Shown here piece after piece: positions 18,299 to 27,477 of a stretch of DNA of 64,000 nt (positions are counted from its first letter, which is position 1; each line of letters opens with the position of its first letter). The stretch is taken from contig JARGFM010000016.1 of NCBI GenBank assembly GCA_029210725.1, positions 1 to 64,000 of the forward strand. The letters run 5' to 3'. The notes beneath the pieces were generated by a model. The model saw only the letters and a program-made list of their open reading frames with translations, was not told the DNA's origin and made no database searches. The DNA comes from Bacteroidales bacterium. GTDB taxonomy: Bacteria; Bacteroidota; Bacteroidia; Bacteroidales; GCA-2748055. The position numbers and the translations under genes are program-made.

Positions 18299-19867
18299 AT
18301 GATGCACTTAAGGAACAATATGATTTGTCTGGTACTGGTCCTGCTACTGGGATCCTGTACCGGCAGACCTGCCGGAGTAGGCGAGCTGGTACATCTGCAG
18401 GAGGGGCAGATTAAAGGGGTAAGGGACTCCGGATCGGGAGTGATTTCTTATAAGGGAATTCCCTTTGCGGCTCCGCCTTTGGGCGAGCTGAGATGGAAAG
18501 CCCCTCAGAGAGTGGAAGCCTGGGAGGGAGTGCTGGAGTGTACTGATTTTGGTCCAAGTCCGGTACAGGGGCCCCCGGTGCCCTTTATGTTCTGGTCAGA
18601 GGAGTTCCTGATTCCCCCTGAACCGATCAGCGAAGACTGCCTCTATCTGAATGTATGGACCCGGGCGGAAAATGCCGGGGAGAAGCTTCCGGTTATCGTA
18701 TATATCTACGGCGGAGGCTTTCGCTCCGGTGGGAGCGGATGTGCCATTTATGACGGAACTTCCATGGCATCCAGGGGAGTGGTTTTTGTAAGCATCAACT
18801 ACCGGGTGGGACTATTTGGCTTTCTGGCCCACCCAGGCCTATCCGCCGAAACGGAATATGGCAGTTCGGGCAATTATGGCATCCTGGATATGATTGCCGC
18901 CCTGAAGTGGGTAAACAGGAATATTGAACGCTTTGGAGGAGATCCGGGAAATGTAACCATTGCCGGCCAATCGGCGGGTGCATTCGGAGTCAGTTACCTG
19001 ACGGTTTCTCCTCTGGCCAAAGGACTTTTCCACAGGGCCATCGCCGAGAGCGGGGCTTCCTTTGTTTCCAGTCCGCTCCGGCCGCAAATGAATCTTCAGG
19101 ATGCCGAAAAGCTGGGAGTTGAATTTGCTGAAAGTCTGGGGGCGAATTCCGTAGCTGATCTGAGAGCACTTCCTTCCGATTCTGTTCTGTCGGCACAGGG
19201 GGGGCTTCAATCGCCATATGTGGATGGATATGTAATACCGGAGGCAGTAATGGATGTCTATGCCGGAGGAAAACAGAATGATGTGCCAGTGATCATCGGG
19301 TGGAACAGGGACGACAGAATGTTATCACGGCCGCAGACGGCTGCTGTTTTCCGGGAACAGATCCGGGAAAGATTTGGTGCATCGGCAGATGATTTCTTAG
19401 CCGTTTATCCCAGTGATACCGAGGAAGAGGCTGCCCGGTCCCAGTTTGATATGAGCCGTGACCAGACCTTCGCGATCCAGGTCTATACCTGGGCCGGAAT
19501 GCAGGCCCGGACCGGAAACTCTGAAGCCTGGGTGTACAATTTTAACAGGGCCCTGCCTGCTTACACTCCTGAAACAGCTTTCGGTGCATTCCATTCGGGT
19601 GAGATTGTCTATGCCTATGATAACCTGCATACACTGGACCGTCCCTGGGAGGCTGTTGATCATAAAATTGCCGGTCAGATGTCGGCATACTGGGTAAATT
19701 TTGCAAAGACCGGAAATCCGAACGGACCCGGTCTGCCCGCATGGGATCCCTACGATGCGGTGAAGGAGCAGCTCCTGGTACTGGATCGTATTACCGGGCA
19801 ACAAACTCTGCCCGACCGTGCAAAACTGGGTTTCTGGAAAGCCTGGTATGCCCGGGAAGCGGGGTAA
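18299..19867 (+). CDS. Carboxylesterase type B lipoprotein
   Basis: A 522-residue esterase with a lipoprotein signal (VLLLGSC). The type-B carboxylesterase fold is clear: ISYKGIPFAAPPLGELRWKAP, EDCLYLNVWT, YIYGGGFRSGGSG oxyanion hole, nucleophile in IAGQSAGAFG (about residue 225), and catalytic His in AFHSGEIVYAY (about 432). The frame is open upstream to 18182 inside the previous gene, but AGGAGG before ATGATG selects 18299. Family members hydrolyse a range of esters, and next to a CE1 esterase it may help strip acyl decorations from glycans. The acidic triad member was not assigned with certainty. Confidence 0.87.
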   Translation: MMHLRNNMICLVLVLLLGSCTGRPAGVGELVHLQEGQIKGVRDSGSGVISYKGIPFAAPPLGELRWKAPQRVEAWEGVLECTDFGPSPVQGPPVPFMFWSEEFLIPPEPISEDCLYLNVWTRAENAGEKLPVIVYIYGGGFRSGGSGCAIYDGTSMASRGVVFVSINYRVGLFGFLAHPGLSAETEYGSSGNYGILDMIAALKWVNRNIERFGGDPGNVTIAGQSAGAFGVSYLTVSPLAKGLFHRAIAESGASFVSSPLRPQMNLQDAEKLGVEFAESLGANSVADLRALPSDSVLSAQGGLQSPYVDGYVIPEAVMDVYAGGKQNDVPVIIGWNRDDRMLSRPQTAAVFREQIRERFGASADDFLAVYPSDTEEEAARSQFDMSRDQTFAIQVYTWAGMQARTGNSEAWVYNFNRALPAYTPETAFGAFHSGEIVYAYDNLHTLDRPWEAVDHKIAGQMSAYWVNFAKTGNPNGPGLPAWDPYDAVKEQLLVLDRITGQQTLPDRAKLGFWKAWYAREAG

Positions 19868-19875
19868 GATTTACC

Positions 19876-20577
19876 TTACTTCTTAAAACTGTAAAGATAA
19901 GGAGCCTTGTGAGCTTCCCCGGAATACCTCTTTTCATGTCTGTCCAGGATCTCCAGACTCAGCATTTTGCGCTGAAAGGAGGTTCGCCTGAGTTTCTTCT
20001 CCAGGATCGCTTCATGCACCTCCTGCAGTTCCTTCATGGTAAATTTTTCAGGAAGCAGGTTCACTCCGATCAGTTTACGGTCCAGGTTATTCCGTAGGGT
20101 TTGCAGGGCCATGGACACGATCTCATTATGATCCAGCATCAGGGGGGGGAGCCTGTGAATGTGATACCAATCGATGGAATCGGATAGAGAATCGGGTTTT
20201 GGATCCACGTTCTTGTAGTTTATCAGGGCATAATAGGCGATGGAGAAATACCGGTCGAGCATCCAGTGCGTGGGCCCGGGATGCAATCCCCGGGCTTCCA
20301 GGATATCCCTCATGGTACCCGGATCGTGCCGCCGGAGGCTGCCAAAGGTATGAAACTGTTCCAGGTAGATGTTGCTGAGCCCGGTTCGTTCCCCGACTCC
20401 CCGCTCCACTGCGGCGGAGAGATCCTCATCGCGCCGTACAAATCCGCCTGGCAATGCATAGTGGCCGGTATGGTGGTATTTCATCACCAGGATCTTTAAC
20501 TCCTTCCCGGAGAATCCGAAGATAACGGAGTCGTAGGCAATATGCGATAAGTACTCCTTTTCGGAAGGTAGTCTCAT
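19876..20577 (-). CDS. NrtR/AraR-like Nudix transcriptional regulator
   Basis: A 233-residue protein with an N-terminal Nudix domain (about 1-150) and a C-terminal winged helix (about 160-225; LPEKFTMKELQEVHEAIL, RRTSFQRKML). The Nudix box reads GGFVRRDEDLSAAVERGVGE: compared with GX5EX7REUXEEXGU, the catalytic RE and EE glutamates are partly replaced (RG, ER), so hydrolysis is unlikely. In NrtR-type regulators the Nudix fold binds an effector, and in Bacteroidota the AraR branch controls sugar catabolism. The sugar context here favours a pentose or deoxysugar regulator over NAD control. It lies 22 bp downstream of the M28 peptidase and converges on the esterase gene. Confidence 0.85.
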   Translation of the reverse strand: MRLPSEKEYLSHIAYDSVIFGFSGKELKILVMKYHHTGHYALPGGFVRRDEDLSAAVERGVGERTGLSNIYLEQFHTFGSLRRHDPGTMRDILEARGLHPGPTHWMLDRYFSIAYYALINYKNVDPKPDSLSDSIDWYHIHRLPPLMLDHNEIVSMALQTLRNNLDRKLIGVNLLPEKFTMKELQEVHEAILEKKLRRTSFQRKMLSLEILDRHEKRYSGEAHKAPYLYSFKK

Positions 20578-20599
20578 ACGGGTAATGCTTTCATCTTTG

Positions 20600-22222
20600 T
20601 TATTGGGTTTCGCCGGGTCCCCAATCCGTATTGGCCAGGTCCCAGATGTTTAGGTAGCCCAGCTTGATTATCCGGATCATCTTATCCCAGTTAACCAGCT
20701 TGATATGGTCGTCAGGCTCGTGGTACTCGGGAGGAAAGCCTGCCATAAAGTACATGATGGGTATTTCCTTCTGAGAGAAGGAGGAATGGTCGCTGCCACC
20801 CCGAGGACGTTCGGAGGCTCTGAACTCCACATCCAGATTCAGCTGGTATTCCTCCAGGTTCTTTTCTGTCAGATCTTTCAATACCTGGTAGGCCTTGGTG
20901 TAGGTCATGTGGTAGTTGAGGTTCAGGATCATCCTGGCATCGTTATAGGGATGATCGGCAAAGTACCTGGATCCGAGCAGTCCTTTCTCTTCACCGGTCC
21001 ATGCACAGAATACGATGGTTTTTTCGGGTTTTACGCCCGTGGCCATGCATGCTTTGGCGATGCTCATCACGCCCACCGTGCCGGAGGCGTTGTCGTCGGC
21101 TCCGTTCCAGATCCAGCCGTCATGGATGCCCAGATGATCGTAATGTGCTCCGATCACAATGATCCCGGTCGTATCTTTTCCCGGAAGAACACCCACTACA
21201 TTTCTGGCCCGGATTATTCTGGAATCCACGGTAGTCTTTATCAGGAGTTTTTTCCCGGCAAGTACTGCGGACTCGGGTTTCAGGGAGTTTTTCACCTTTT
21301 CCTGGAAGGCGTCCGGATCCACCCCGGAACCTTTGATTAGTTCACTCAACAGTCTCCCGGAAACCGTAATAAGAATGGCACTGCTGCTTCGTTCATTTCC
21401 GGGGAGGCTGATGCGTGTCTCATAATAGGAGGCCCTTGGTTTCACCCCTTCAAAGTTCCCCGAATTCACCCGGAAGGGTAAGTTCGCGGCCCAGGATCCG
21501 GGGATATCGCTTCCCGGGTCCACCTCAATAACGGCAGCCGCTCCCAGCTCGGAAGCACGTTCATTTTTCGCACGCATCAGGGCATATATGCCCCGGCCCC
21601 AGTTAGTCGAGAAGGTATCATATGCTTTTGAGCTTTTGTCTCTGTGACCCGGGTAACCCGATAACCTCAGGATGATTTTATCTTTTACATCTACATCCTT
21701 AAAATCATCATAATTGTTTTTTTTATCGGTGAGGCCATAGCCCACAAAGACGATGGACGATTCCAGCTCGGCAGAGACTCCGGAGGCCTGTACGGAAAAG
21801 TCAGTTTTATAAGTAAAGTTAAGGGTACGCGTACCTCCTGCAGTGGTTTCGGTCAGGGACAATTCATTCTTATCACTGGCCCTTGTTTCCACCAGGTTCA
21901 TATTCTGGAAGAAGGTTCTGTATGATAAGGGGCGCTGTCCTTCCATTCGCTCAGCCCGGGTTGGCCTTTCGGTTTCCATATCTCCTCCGGGTTGCAGCCC
22001 GTAAACCTGAAAGAGACTGGCAATGTAATCGGCCGCCATATAAGCTCCTGCCTGTCCGACAGCTCTTCCCTCGGTCCAGTCGGAGGCCAGAAACTCCAGC
22101 TGGCCATTCACTGCCTGGCGGGTAATGGCATCGAGCCCTTTCTGTTTGGTATTCTGCGCGTAAACAGGATGGAGAAGTGTGGCTGTGCTAAGTATCAGGA
22201 AAAGATGTGTTTTTCTGTACAT
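20600..22222 (-). CDS. M28 family metallopeptidase with PA domain
   Basis: A 540-residue exported peptidase. The start at 22222 (MYRKTHLF) gives a signal ending VYAQ; the frame is open to 22318 but those residues are not signal-like. A PA-type insertion (SIVFVGYGLTDKKNNYDDF, KDKIILRLSGYPG) precedes the M28 catalytic domain. Zinc ligands visible: His/Asp in GAHYDHLG, Asp in NGADDNASG, Glu pair in TGEEKGLLG and the final His in GGSDHSSF. The usual fourth ligand motif N-L-D-M is N-L-N-Y here, so one metal-site Asp appears replaced by Asn. It may be an aminopeptidase with altered metal use, or inactive. It is probably co-transcribed with the downstream Nudix regulator. Confidence 0.87.
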   Translation of the reverse strand: MYRKTHLFLILSTATLLHPVYAQNTKQKGLDAITRQAVNGQLEFLASDWTEGRAVGQAGAYMAADYIASLFQVYGLQPGGDMETERPTRAERMEGQRPLSYRTFFQNMNLVETRASDKNELSLTETTAGGTRTLNFTYKTDFSVQASGVSAELESSIVFVGYGLTDKKNNYDDFKDVDVKDKIILRLSGYPGHRDKSSKAYDTFSTNWGRGIYALMRAKNERASELGAAAVIEVDPGSDIPGSWAANLPFRVNSGNFEGVKPRASYYETRISLPGNERSSSAILITVSGRLLSELIKGSGVDPDAFQEKVKNSLKPESAVLAGKKLLIKTTVDSRIIRARNVVGVLPGKDTTGIIVIGAHYDHLGIHDGWIWNGADDNASGTVGVMSIAKACMATGVKPEKTIVFCAWTGEEKGLLGSRYFADHPYNDARMILNLNYHMTYTKAYQVLKDLTEKNLEEYQLNLDVEFRASERPRGGSDHSSFSQKEIPIMYFMAGFPPEYHEPDDHIKLVNWDKMIRIIKLGYLNIWDLANTDWGPGETQ

Positions 22223-22661
22223 AAGATCTGTCTTGTGGGATTGAAAGCTTGCAGAGAGTGAAATTAATTGAAAAATGCTTTTATGCACGACCTGAGAGTT
22301 GCCCCAGTGTGAATTCATACTTATTTAGAATAAGTCTTAAGTAATAAATGTATCGATTCAATCTCCGGTTGTTTTCCATTTATAAGCACTACTAAAACAA
22401 GGGGTTTTGCAACATGCTGCCGAATAAATACACACGTGGTGAAATATACAACACATCTCGTAAAATGCAGCAAGAGAGATCATTCACACCCTCTTCTTTC
22501 AGACAGTGTTGAATAATGCCACAGTCCTGCAGGAGTCCGGGTCTTCCATATATTCGCTTAACAAATTGATAAACAGGTATTAAGACTGTTATGGCATGTT
22601 GTTTGGTGCAGGTATTTGAGCCGCAAGGCACCGTTCAATTCAAATTTAAAACTGACAGGCA
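22223..22661. other. Long intergenic region, no supported gene
   Basis: 439 bp between the divergent M28 peptidase and the binding-protein gene. It is AT-richer than its surroundings and probably holds two divergent promoters. A 79-codon minus-strand frame (22392-22631) is Cys-rich and resembles nothing I know; I do not call it. No riboswitch, tRNA or strong hairpin was recognised. Confidence 0.5.
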
Positions 22662-24334
22662 ATGAAAGCTGCAAAAACAAAGAGAATCCTGATGATGATG
22701 TTTTTTTTCGCCATCACATCGGTCCTGGTAGCACAGGAGGAAATAGCAACAACCGGCAATAGTGAACTACAGGTGGTGTGTAGCCCCCAACTTGAAAGTC
22801 TTGCCAAACAGCTGACGAATGATTATATGAAGGAAAACCAGGAGATCCGGATAGAAGTCAGGGCGATTCCCGGAACTGAAGTCCGGGGAGCGCTGAAGGA
22901 GGAAGTATTGCGCTGGTAAACAAAGAATATATGAACGGAAAGGATGAGGAGCAGAGTTTTGCTCTGGTGGTAGGACGCGAGGCTATCATTCCGATCATGA
23001 ATGCCCGGCACCCGCAAAGGGATCTGATTATGAAGCAGGGCATTTCTCCTGAACAGTTCAGAAATATCTATACCGGCCAGGGAACAATGACCTGGGGGGA
23101 GGTACTGGGTAGTACAGATGCCAGTGAGGTACATGTATTTGTGCCCGGTGAAACCACTTCCGCAGCTTACCTCGCTGAATTTTTAGGCAGCGGGTCCGGC
23201 GCATGGAACGGTACAGCGATCATCGAGCCTCATGAGATGCTGAACCGGATCGGAAACGATCCCCAGGCCATTGGATTCTGCAGTCTGGCATCTTTGATGC
23301 AATCGGGGAATGGAGAAGTGGACAGCCGTATCGGACTGGTACCGGTGGATGCTGACGGAGATGGAAGTATAGGAGCCTTTGAGGATATTTACCGCTCCGG
23401 GTCCATGTTGTCCCATGCGATTTTTGTGGGGCGCTTTCCCCGGAGCCTTTACAGCCGTATTTATGCCCTGACGGAAAAACAACCGGGTTCTGCCGCGGAG
23501 ATGAATTTTTTGGAATGGCTGGTTAACGGGGGACAGGAGACCCTGGCTATGGCCGGTATTCTGGAGCTTGGTTTCGGGGAACGCAATTCCCGGATGGAAC
23601 AATTGTCGGGTCATGAGCCCTTAATTGTCAATGTGCCGTCACAATCCTCACCAGCCTTGGTATACCTGGCAGTAGCCGGATTTCTTATCCTGCTGGGGAC
23701 GCTGGTATTTCTGTTGACCGGGATCAGGGGAAGAAAAGGCCTGGCTCCGGAAGAGGGAACTTTTCAGGAATCCGGGTCCAAAGCTTTTCCCGGCGGACTC
23801 TTTTTCCACCGGTCGCATACCTGGGCTTTCATGGAGAAAAGTGGCAGGGTAAGGATTGGAGTCGACGGATTTCTGCCGAAGGTAACCGGACCGGTAACCC
23901 GGGTGGTCATGAAGCAGCCGGGGGAACAAATCAGATGCGGGGAGCACTTTATTACCCTGATCCAGAACGGGAAGCGACTGGAGATCGAAGCCCCTGTATC
24001 TGGCATAATCACCGAGCAGAATGAGGAGCTGCTTCATGATGCATCTCTGCTGAACAGCCATACCTATTCCGAAGGCTGGATCTTGATGGTGGAGCCGCAG
24101 AACTGGATCTCTGAAATGAAGTCCTATTTCATGGGCCCGTCCTATTCCGACTGGCTGCAAAAAGAAGGGGTCAGACTCAAAGATTTCTTTGCCTCAGTCC
24201 TGAAGCCGGAGAAAAATATGGAACCCGGGCTGGTCATGCAGGATGGCGGGGAGATCAAAGAAGGAGTGCTGGAATCCTTCGGCCCTCGAGTTTGGGAGGA
24301 GTTTCAGGAAGGCTTCATTAATCCCAAAAAATAA
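22662..24334 (+). pseudogene. PstS-like binding domain/GcvH-like fusion, frameshifted
   Basis: Two frames form one membrane protein of about 557 residues. The first (22662-22919) has a signal peptide and the start of a PstS-like solute-binding domain (LQVVCSPQLESLAKQL). The second continues it from GSIALVNKEYMNGK through FVPGETTSAAYLAEFLG and GFCSLASLM, then a TM helix (LAVAGFLILLGTLVFLL). It ends in a GcvH/lipoyl-like domain (HTWAFMEKSGRVRIGVDGF, GKRLEIEAPVSG, LLNSHTYSEGWILMVEP). Continuity breaks at about 22899-22902, where one base is missing. The Lys in NGKRLEIEAPVSG is one residue away from the usual lipoyl position, so lipoylation is doubtful. With the next two genes it would make an envelope redox/signalling unit. 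A strong hairpin follows at 24345. Confidence 0.75.
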
Positions 24335-24344
24335 GCAATCACTC

Positions 24345-24371
24345 AAGGCCCGGACCTGCTGTCCGGGCCTT
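24345..24371 (+). terminator. Hairpin terminator
   Basis: A perfect 11-bp stem (AAGGCCCGGAC at 24345-24355 and GTCCGGGCCTT at 24361-24371) with a 5-nt loop, 10 bp after the GcvH-like stop. There is no long T-run, so it may attenuate rather than end transcription into the ferredoxin gene at 24403. Confidence 0.7.
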
Positions 24372-24402
24372 AATCAATATTCATCCTACTAATCTTATAA
24401 AT

Positions 24403-25548
24403 ATGGCTATTAACAGACGTAATTTTTTCAGGGCTTTAGGGATCACCGGGGTGGCACTTGGAACAGGCAAAGAGCTGAATGCCGTTCCTGAGAAAGGAGC
24501 TGAAACAGAGTTTTATGGAATTCTTTACGACTCGACCCGTTGTGTGGGATGTCAGAGTTGTGAACTGGCCTGCGTCATGGCTCAAGGTCTTCCTGAACCC
24601 GATCCGGAGGATTATCCCATGCCCGGGACCATACGGAAGACCAATGAAAACAGGCGTACAGTAATCAATGCCTACGAACATGCGGAGCTGGGAGAGATTT
24701 ATGTAAAGAGCCAGTGTATGCACTGCAATACCCCGGCCTGTGCTTCGGCCTGTCTTACTCAGGCCATGCACAAGACCGTGGAAGGGCCTGTGATCTGGCG
24801 CGACCGAAAGTGTATGGGCTGCCGCTATTGCATGGTATCCTGCCCCTTTGATGTTCCAAAATTTGAATATTTCAGTTCCAACCCGGATATCGTGAAATGC
24901 GATATGTGCTTCGACCGCCTGCAGGAAGGCCAGTTGCCGGCATGTGTAAGCGATTGTCCGGCTGAGGCACTTACCTCCGGTACCCGCAGGGAACTGATTG
25001 CTGAAGCACGCCGCCGGATCCATGAGAATCCCGACCTCTATTACGATGGCATCTACGGCGAAGATGAGGCAGGAGGAACGGGATACCTGTACCTGTCGCC
25101 GGTTCACCTGCATAAACTGCTGGAGGAGACCTACCGTTTAATGACCCATTCCATCAAAATAGCCGATATCAGTTTTCTGAGGGATTTCAAAGCAGGAAAC
25201 GACCGCGTGCTCTGTAGTCCGAACCAGATAAAGCAGGCCTGTGTGGCCCTGTTGGTAAATGCTTCAGAGGCCATCCAGTACCGGGGTGAAATTATCATTC
25301 GTACCACAAATCCGGATAAGCAGCATATCACCATCAGTGTGATAGATAATGGTACGGGAATTTCCAAAGAAGATATGCCACATATCTTTGAACCTTTCTT
25401 CTCCACCAAGAGAGATACCAGCGGGATAGGGCTGGGGCTCTCTATCGTGCATGGTATCGTGGAGAACCACAAGGGGCAGATCGAGGTGAAAACTGAGCCC
25501 GGCCAGGGAACAACTATTGAAATTACGCTTTCTCTTACGGAAGTCTAA
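24403..25548 (+). CDS. Chimeric Tat ferredoxin-histidine kinase ORF
   Basis: A 381-residue ORF made of two unrelated pieces. Residues 1-235 are a Tat-exported four-cluster [4Fe-4S] protein of the HybA/DmsB type: NRRNFFRALG signal, then Cys groups CVGCQSCELAC, CMHCNTPACASAC, CMGCRYCMVSC and CDMCFDRLQ...CVSDC, reaching GTGYLYLSPV. Residues 236-381 are the C-terminal half of a sensor kinase: LLEETYRLM, N-box VALLVNASEAI, DNGTGISKEDMPHIFEPFF, GIGLGLSIVHG. The kinase's phospho-accepting His is absent, and the ferredoxin part would be exported while an ATPase domain must stay in the cytoplasm. The join at about 25100-25115 therefore looks like an in-frame deletion that removed the 3' end of one gene, anything between (typically an NrfD-type membrane partner), and the 5' half of a kinase gene. 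An assembly join cannot be excluded. Confidence 0.85.
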   Translation: MAINRRNFFRALGITGVALGTGKELNAVPEKGAETEFYGILYDSTRCVGCQSCELACVMAQGLPEPDPEDYPMPGTIRKTNENRRTVINAYEHAELGEIYVKSQCMHCNTPACASACLTQAMHKTVEGPVIWRDRKCMGCRYCMVSCPFDVPKFEYFSSNPDIVKCDMCFDRLQEGQLPACVSDCPAEALTSGTRRELIAEARRRIHENPDLYYDGIYGEDEAGGTGYLYLSPVHLHKLLEETYRLMTHSIKIADISFLRDFKAGNDRVLCSPNQIKQACVALLVNASEAIQYRGEIIIRTTNPDKQHITISVIDNGTGISKEDMPHIFEPFFSTKRDTSGIGLGLSIVHGIVENHKGQIEVKTEPGQGTTIEITLSLTEV

Positions 25549-25559
25549 AAGATAAAATC

Positions 25560-26897
25560 ATGTCAAACCTAGTATCCATTCTGATAGTCGACGATGAAGA
25601 ATCTGTGAGGGATTCCCTTTATAACTGGTTTATTGATGATGGTTACCATGTCGAATGTGCCGAAAATGCCAAGAAGGCACTATCGCTTCTGAATGAAAAG
25701 GAGTTTGATATTGTGCTTGGTGATATTAAAATGCCGGGGATGGATGGTATGGAAATGCACCGCCGGATCCGGGCTCTTCCACATGTTCCCATTGTGATCA
25801 TTATGACGGCTTTTGCAGCTGTTGATACGGCCGTTCAGGCATTGAAGGAGGGGGCCTTTGATTATGTGACCAAACCTTTTGACCCGGACGATCTTTCTCA
25901 TCTGATCCGCAACGCAGCCACTCAGGTGGCGCTCAGGGCTGAGAATGAAAACCTGAAGGAGCGTGTGACCACCCTGGTGGATGTGGAGGATATTGTAGGG
26001 GAAAGTGAAGTACTGAAGAAAGTGTTGAAGGAGGTGGAAAAGGTGGCGCCGGCCGATTCATCGGTGATCATATTCGGCGAAAGCAATACAGGAAAGGAGC
26101 TGGTAGCCAGGGCCATTCATTCGAATTCCCCCAGGAAGTATTTTCCGTTGATCAGTGTGCACTGTGGAGCTCTTTCTGAAAGCCTTCTGGAAAGTGAACT
26201 TTTCGGACATGAGAAAGGAGCCTTTACAGGGGCGGCCTTCAACCGCAAAGGGCGCTTTGAAATGGCCGACGGAGGAACCATCTTCCTGGATGAAATCGGG
26301 ACCATCTCCTCCAAGATGCAGGTGGAATTGTTGCGGGTCCTTGAATCCAAGACTTTTGTCCGGGTAGGTGGAAATAAGGAGATCGCCTCCGACTTCAGGG
26401 TGATCTGTGCCACCAACCGGGACCTCAAGGAAATGGTTAATAAGGGAACCTTTCGTGAAGATTTGTACTACCGGCTCAATGTGGTGAATATCAAAATTCC
26501 GCCCCTGCGTGACCGGCCCGGAGATATCCCCGGACTGGTGAACCATTTTATCAAGAAGTACTGTACCTCCATGAGCAGGGATATGATCTCCATCGATCCG
26601 GCGGCCCTGAAACACCTCGAATCCTTCGAGTATCCCGGGAATGTCCGTTAACTGGAGAACATGATCGAACGTTCTATTGTTGTGGGAGATGGTAATGTGA
26701 TCAAGCTCAGGGATCTGCCCATGGGCAGGGAGGTGATCAGCTCCTCCATTGAGAGCCTGGAGGACCTGGAGAAGAAGCATATTGCCAAGATCCTGGAGAA
26801 ATACAGCTGGAATATTTCCCGTACGGCCAAAGCCCTGAGCGTGGACCGGGCAACCCTGTATAACAAGATTAAAAAATACAATCTTAATCAGGACTGA
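25560..26897 (+). pseudogene. NtrC-type sigma-54 response regulator, internal stop
   Basis: One continuous frame of about 446 codons, broken by TAA at 26649-26651. Domains in order: receiver (ILIVDDEES, phospho-accepting Asp in VLGDIKMPGMDG); AAA+ sigma-54 activator with Walker A GESNTGKE (consensus GESGTGKE), GAFTGA loop, Walker B GGTIFLDEIG and RDLKEMV; then a Fis-type helix-turn-helix (WNISRTAKALSVDRATLYNKI). The stop falls exactly where the conserved GNVREL motif needs its Glu (GNVR-stop-LEN), consistent with GAA to TAA. The truncated product keeps the ATPase but loses DNA binding. It lies 12 bp after the kinase piece, as expected for its cognate regulator. The domain calls are certain; whether the stop is real is not. 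Confidence 0.85.
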
Positions 26898-26902
26898 TCC
26901 GA

Positions 26903-27454
26903 TTGGAGACCGGGAGCATTATACTGGTGTCGTGCGGACTTTTCGAGAAAAAACTGACCGGAAAGGTCGCTGCGGATGTTTCACGGGAGTTTCATTATCC
27001 CGTGGGACTGAAAGATTGCAGTCTCGATATCAGCCACTTCTATAATCCGGGACGCCGTCAGTATGATGCCAACAAATTGCTAAAGATGATCACCCAGCGG
27101 GCTCCAGCCAATGCGGTGAAGGTCATTGGCATGGTGCGGGTGGATCTCTACATCCCCATCCTTACTTATATTTTCGGCCAGGCAAGCCTGGGAGGGTATA
27201 CCGGTCTTGCTTCGCTTTATCGCCTGCGTAATGAACACTACGGACTGGAACCGGACTATGATTTATTGATTGACCGATTCAGTAAGGTGATCATTCATGA
27301 GCTGGGGCACAGCTTTGGCCTGATCCATTGCAGCAATCCGGTCTGTGTAATGCGTTCCAGTACTTACGTGGAGGACCTGGATCAGAAGAATAAACATTTC
27401 TGTTATCGTTGCAGAGCAGAGGTGAACAGGATTGAGGGAATATTGAACTACTGA
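26903..27454 (+). CDS. Archaemetzincin family zinc metallopeptidase
   Basis: A 183-residue cytosolic protein with the full archaemetzincin signature: HELGHSFGLIHCSNPVCVM (about residues 133-151), then SSTYVEDLDQKNKHFCYRC. Three His bind the catalytic zinc, and the four Cys (HC..., C-V-M, CYRC) make the second, structural zinc site typical of the family. The N-terminal segment GMVRVDLYIPILTYIFGQA is the usual core strand and helix. No ATG is available; TTG at 26903, 6 bp after the preceding stop, is the likely start. The family has aminopeptidase-like activity in a few members; the cellular role in bacteria is not settled. It may share a transcript with ppc 23 bp downstream. Confidence 0.85.
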   Translation: METGSIILVSCGLFEKKLTGKVAADVSREFHYPVGLKDCSLDISHFYNPGRRQYDANKLLKMITQRAPANAVKVIGMVRVDLYIPILTYIFGQASLGGYTGLASLYRLRNEHYGLEPDYDLLIDRFSKVIIHELGHSFGLIHCSNPVCVMRSSTYVEDLDQKNKHFCYRCRAEVNRIEGILNY

Positions 27455-27477
27455 TCCGGGTACTTGTTATAGAAGAT

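Noticed and set aside
22392-22631. 79-codon Cys-rich frame in the 439-bp gap
   Set aside because: No signal peptide, ribosome-binding site or known family. The start is weak, so I left the region as non-coding.
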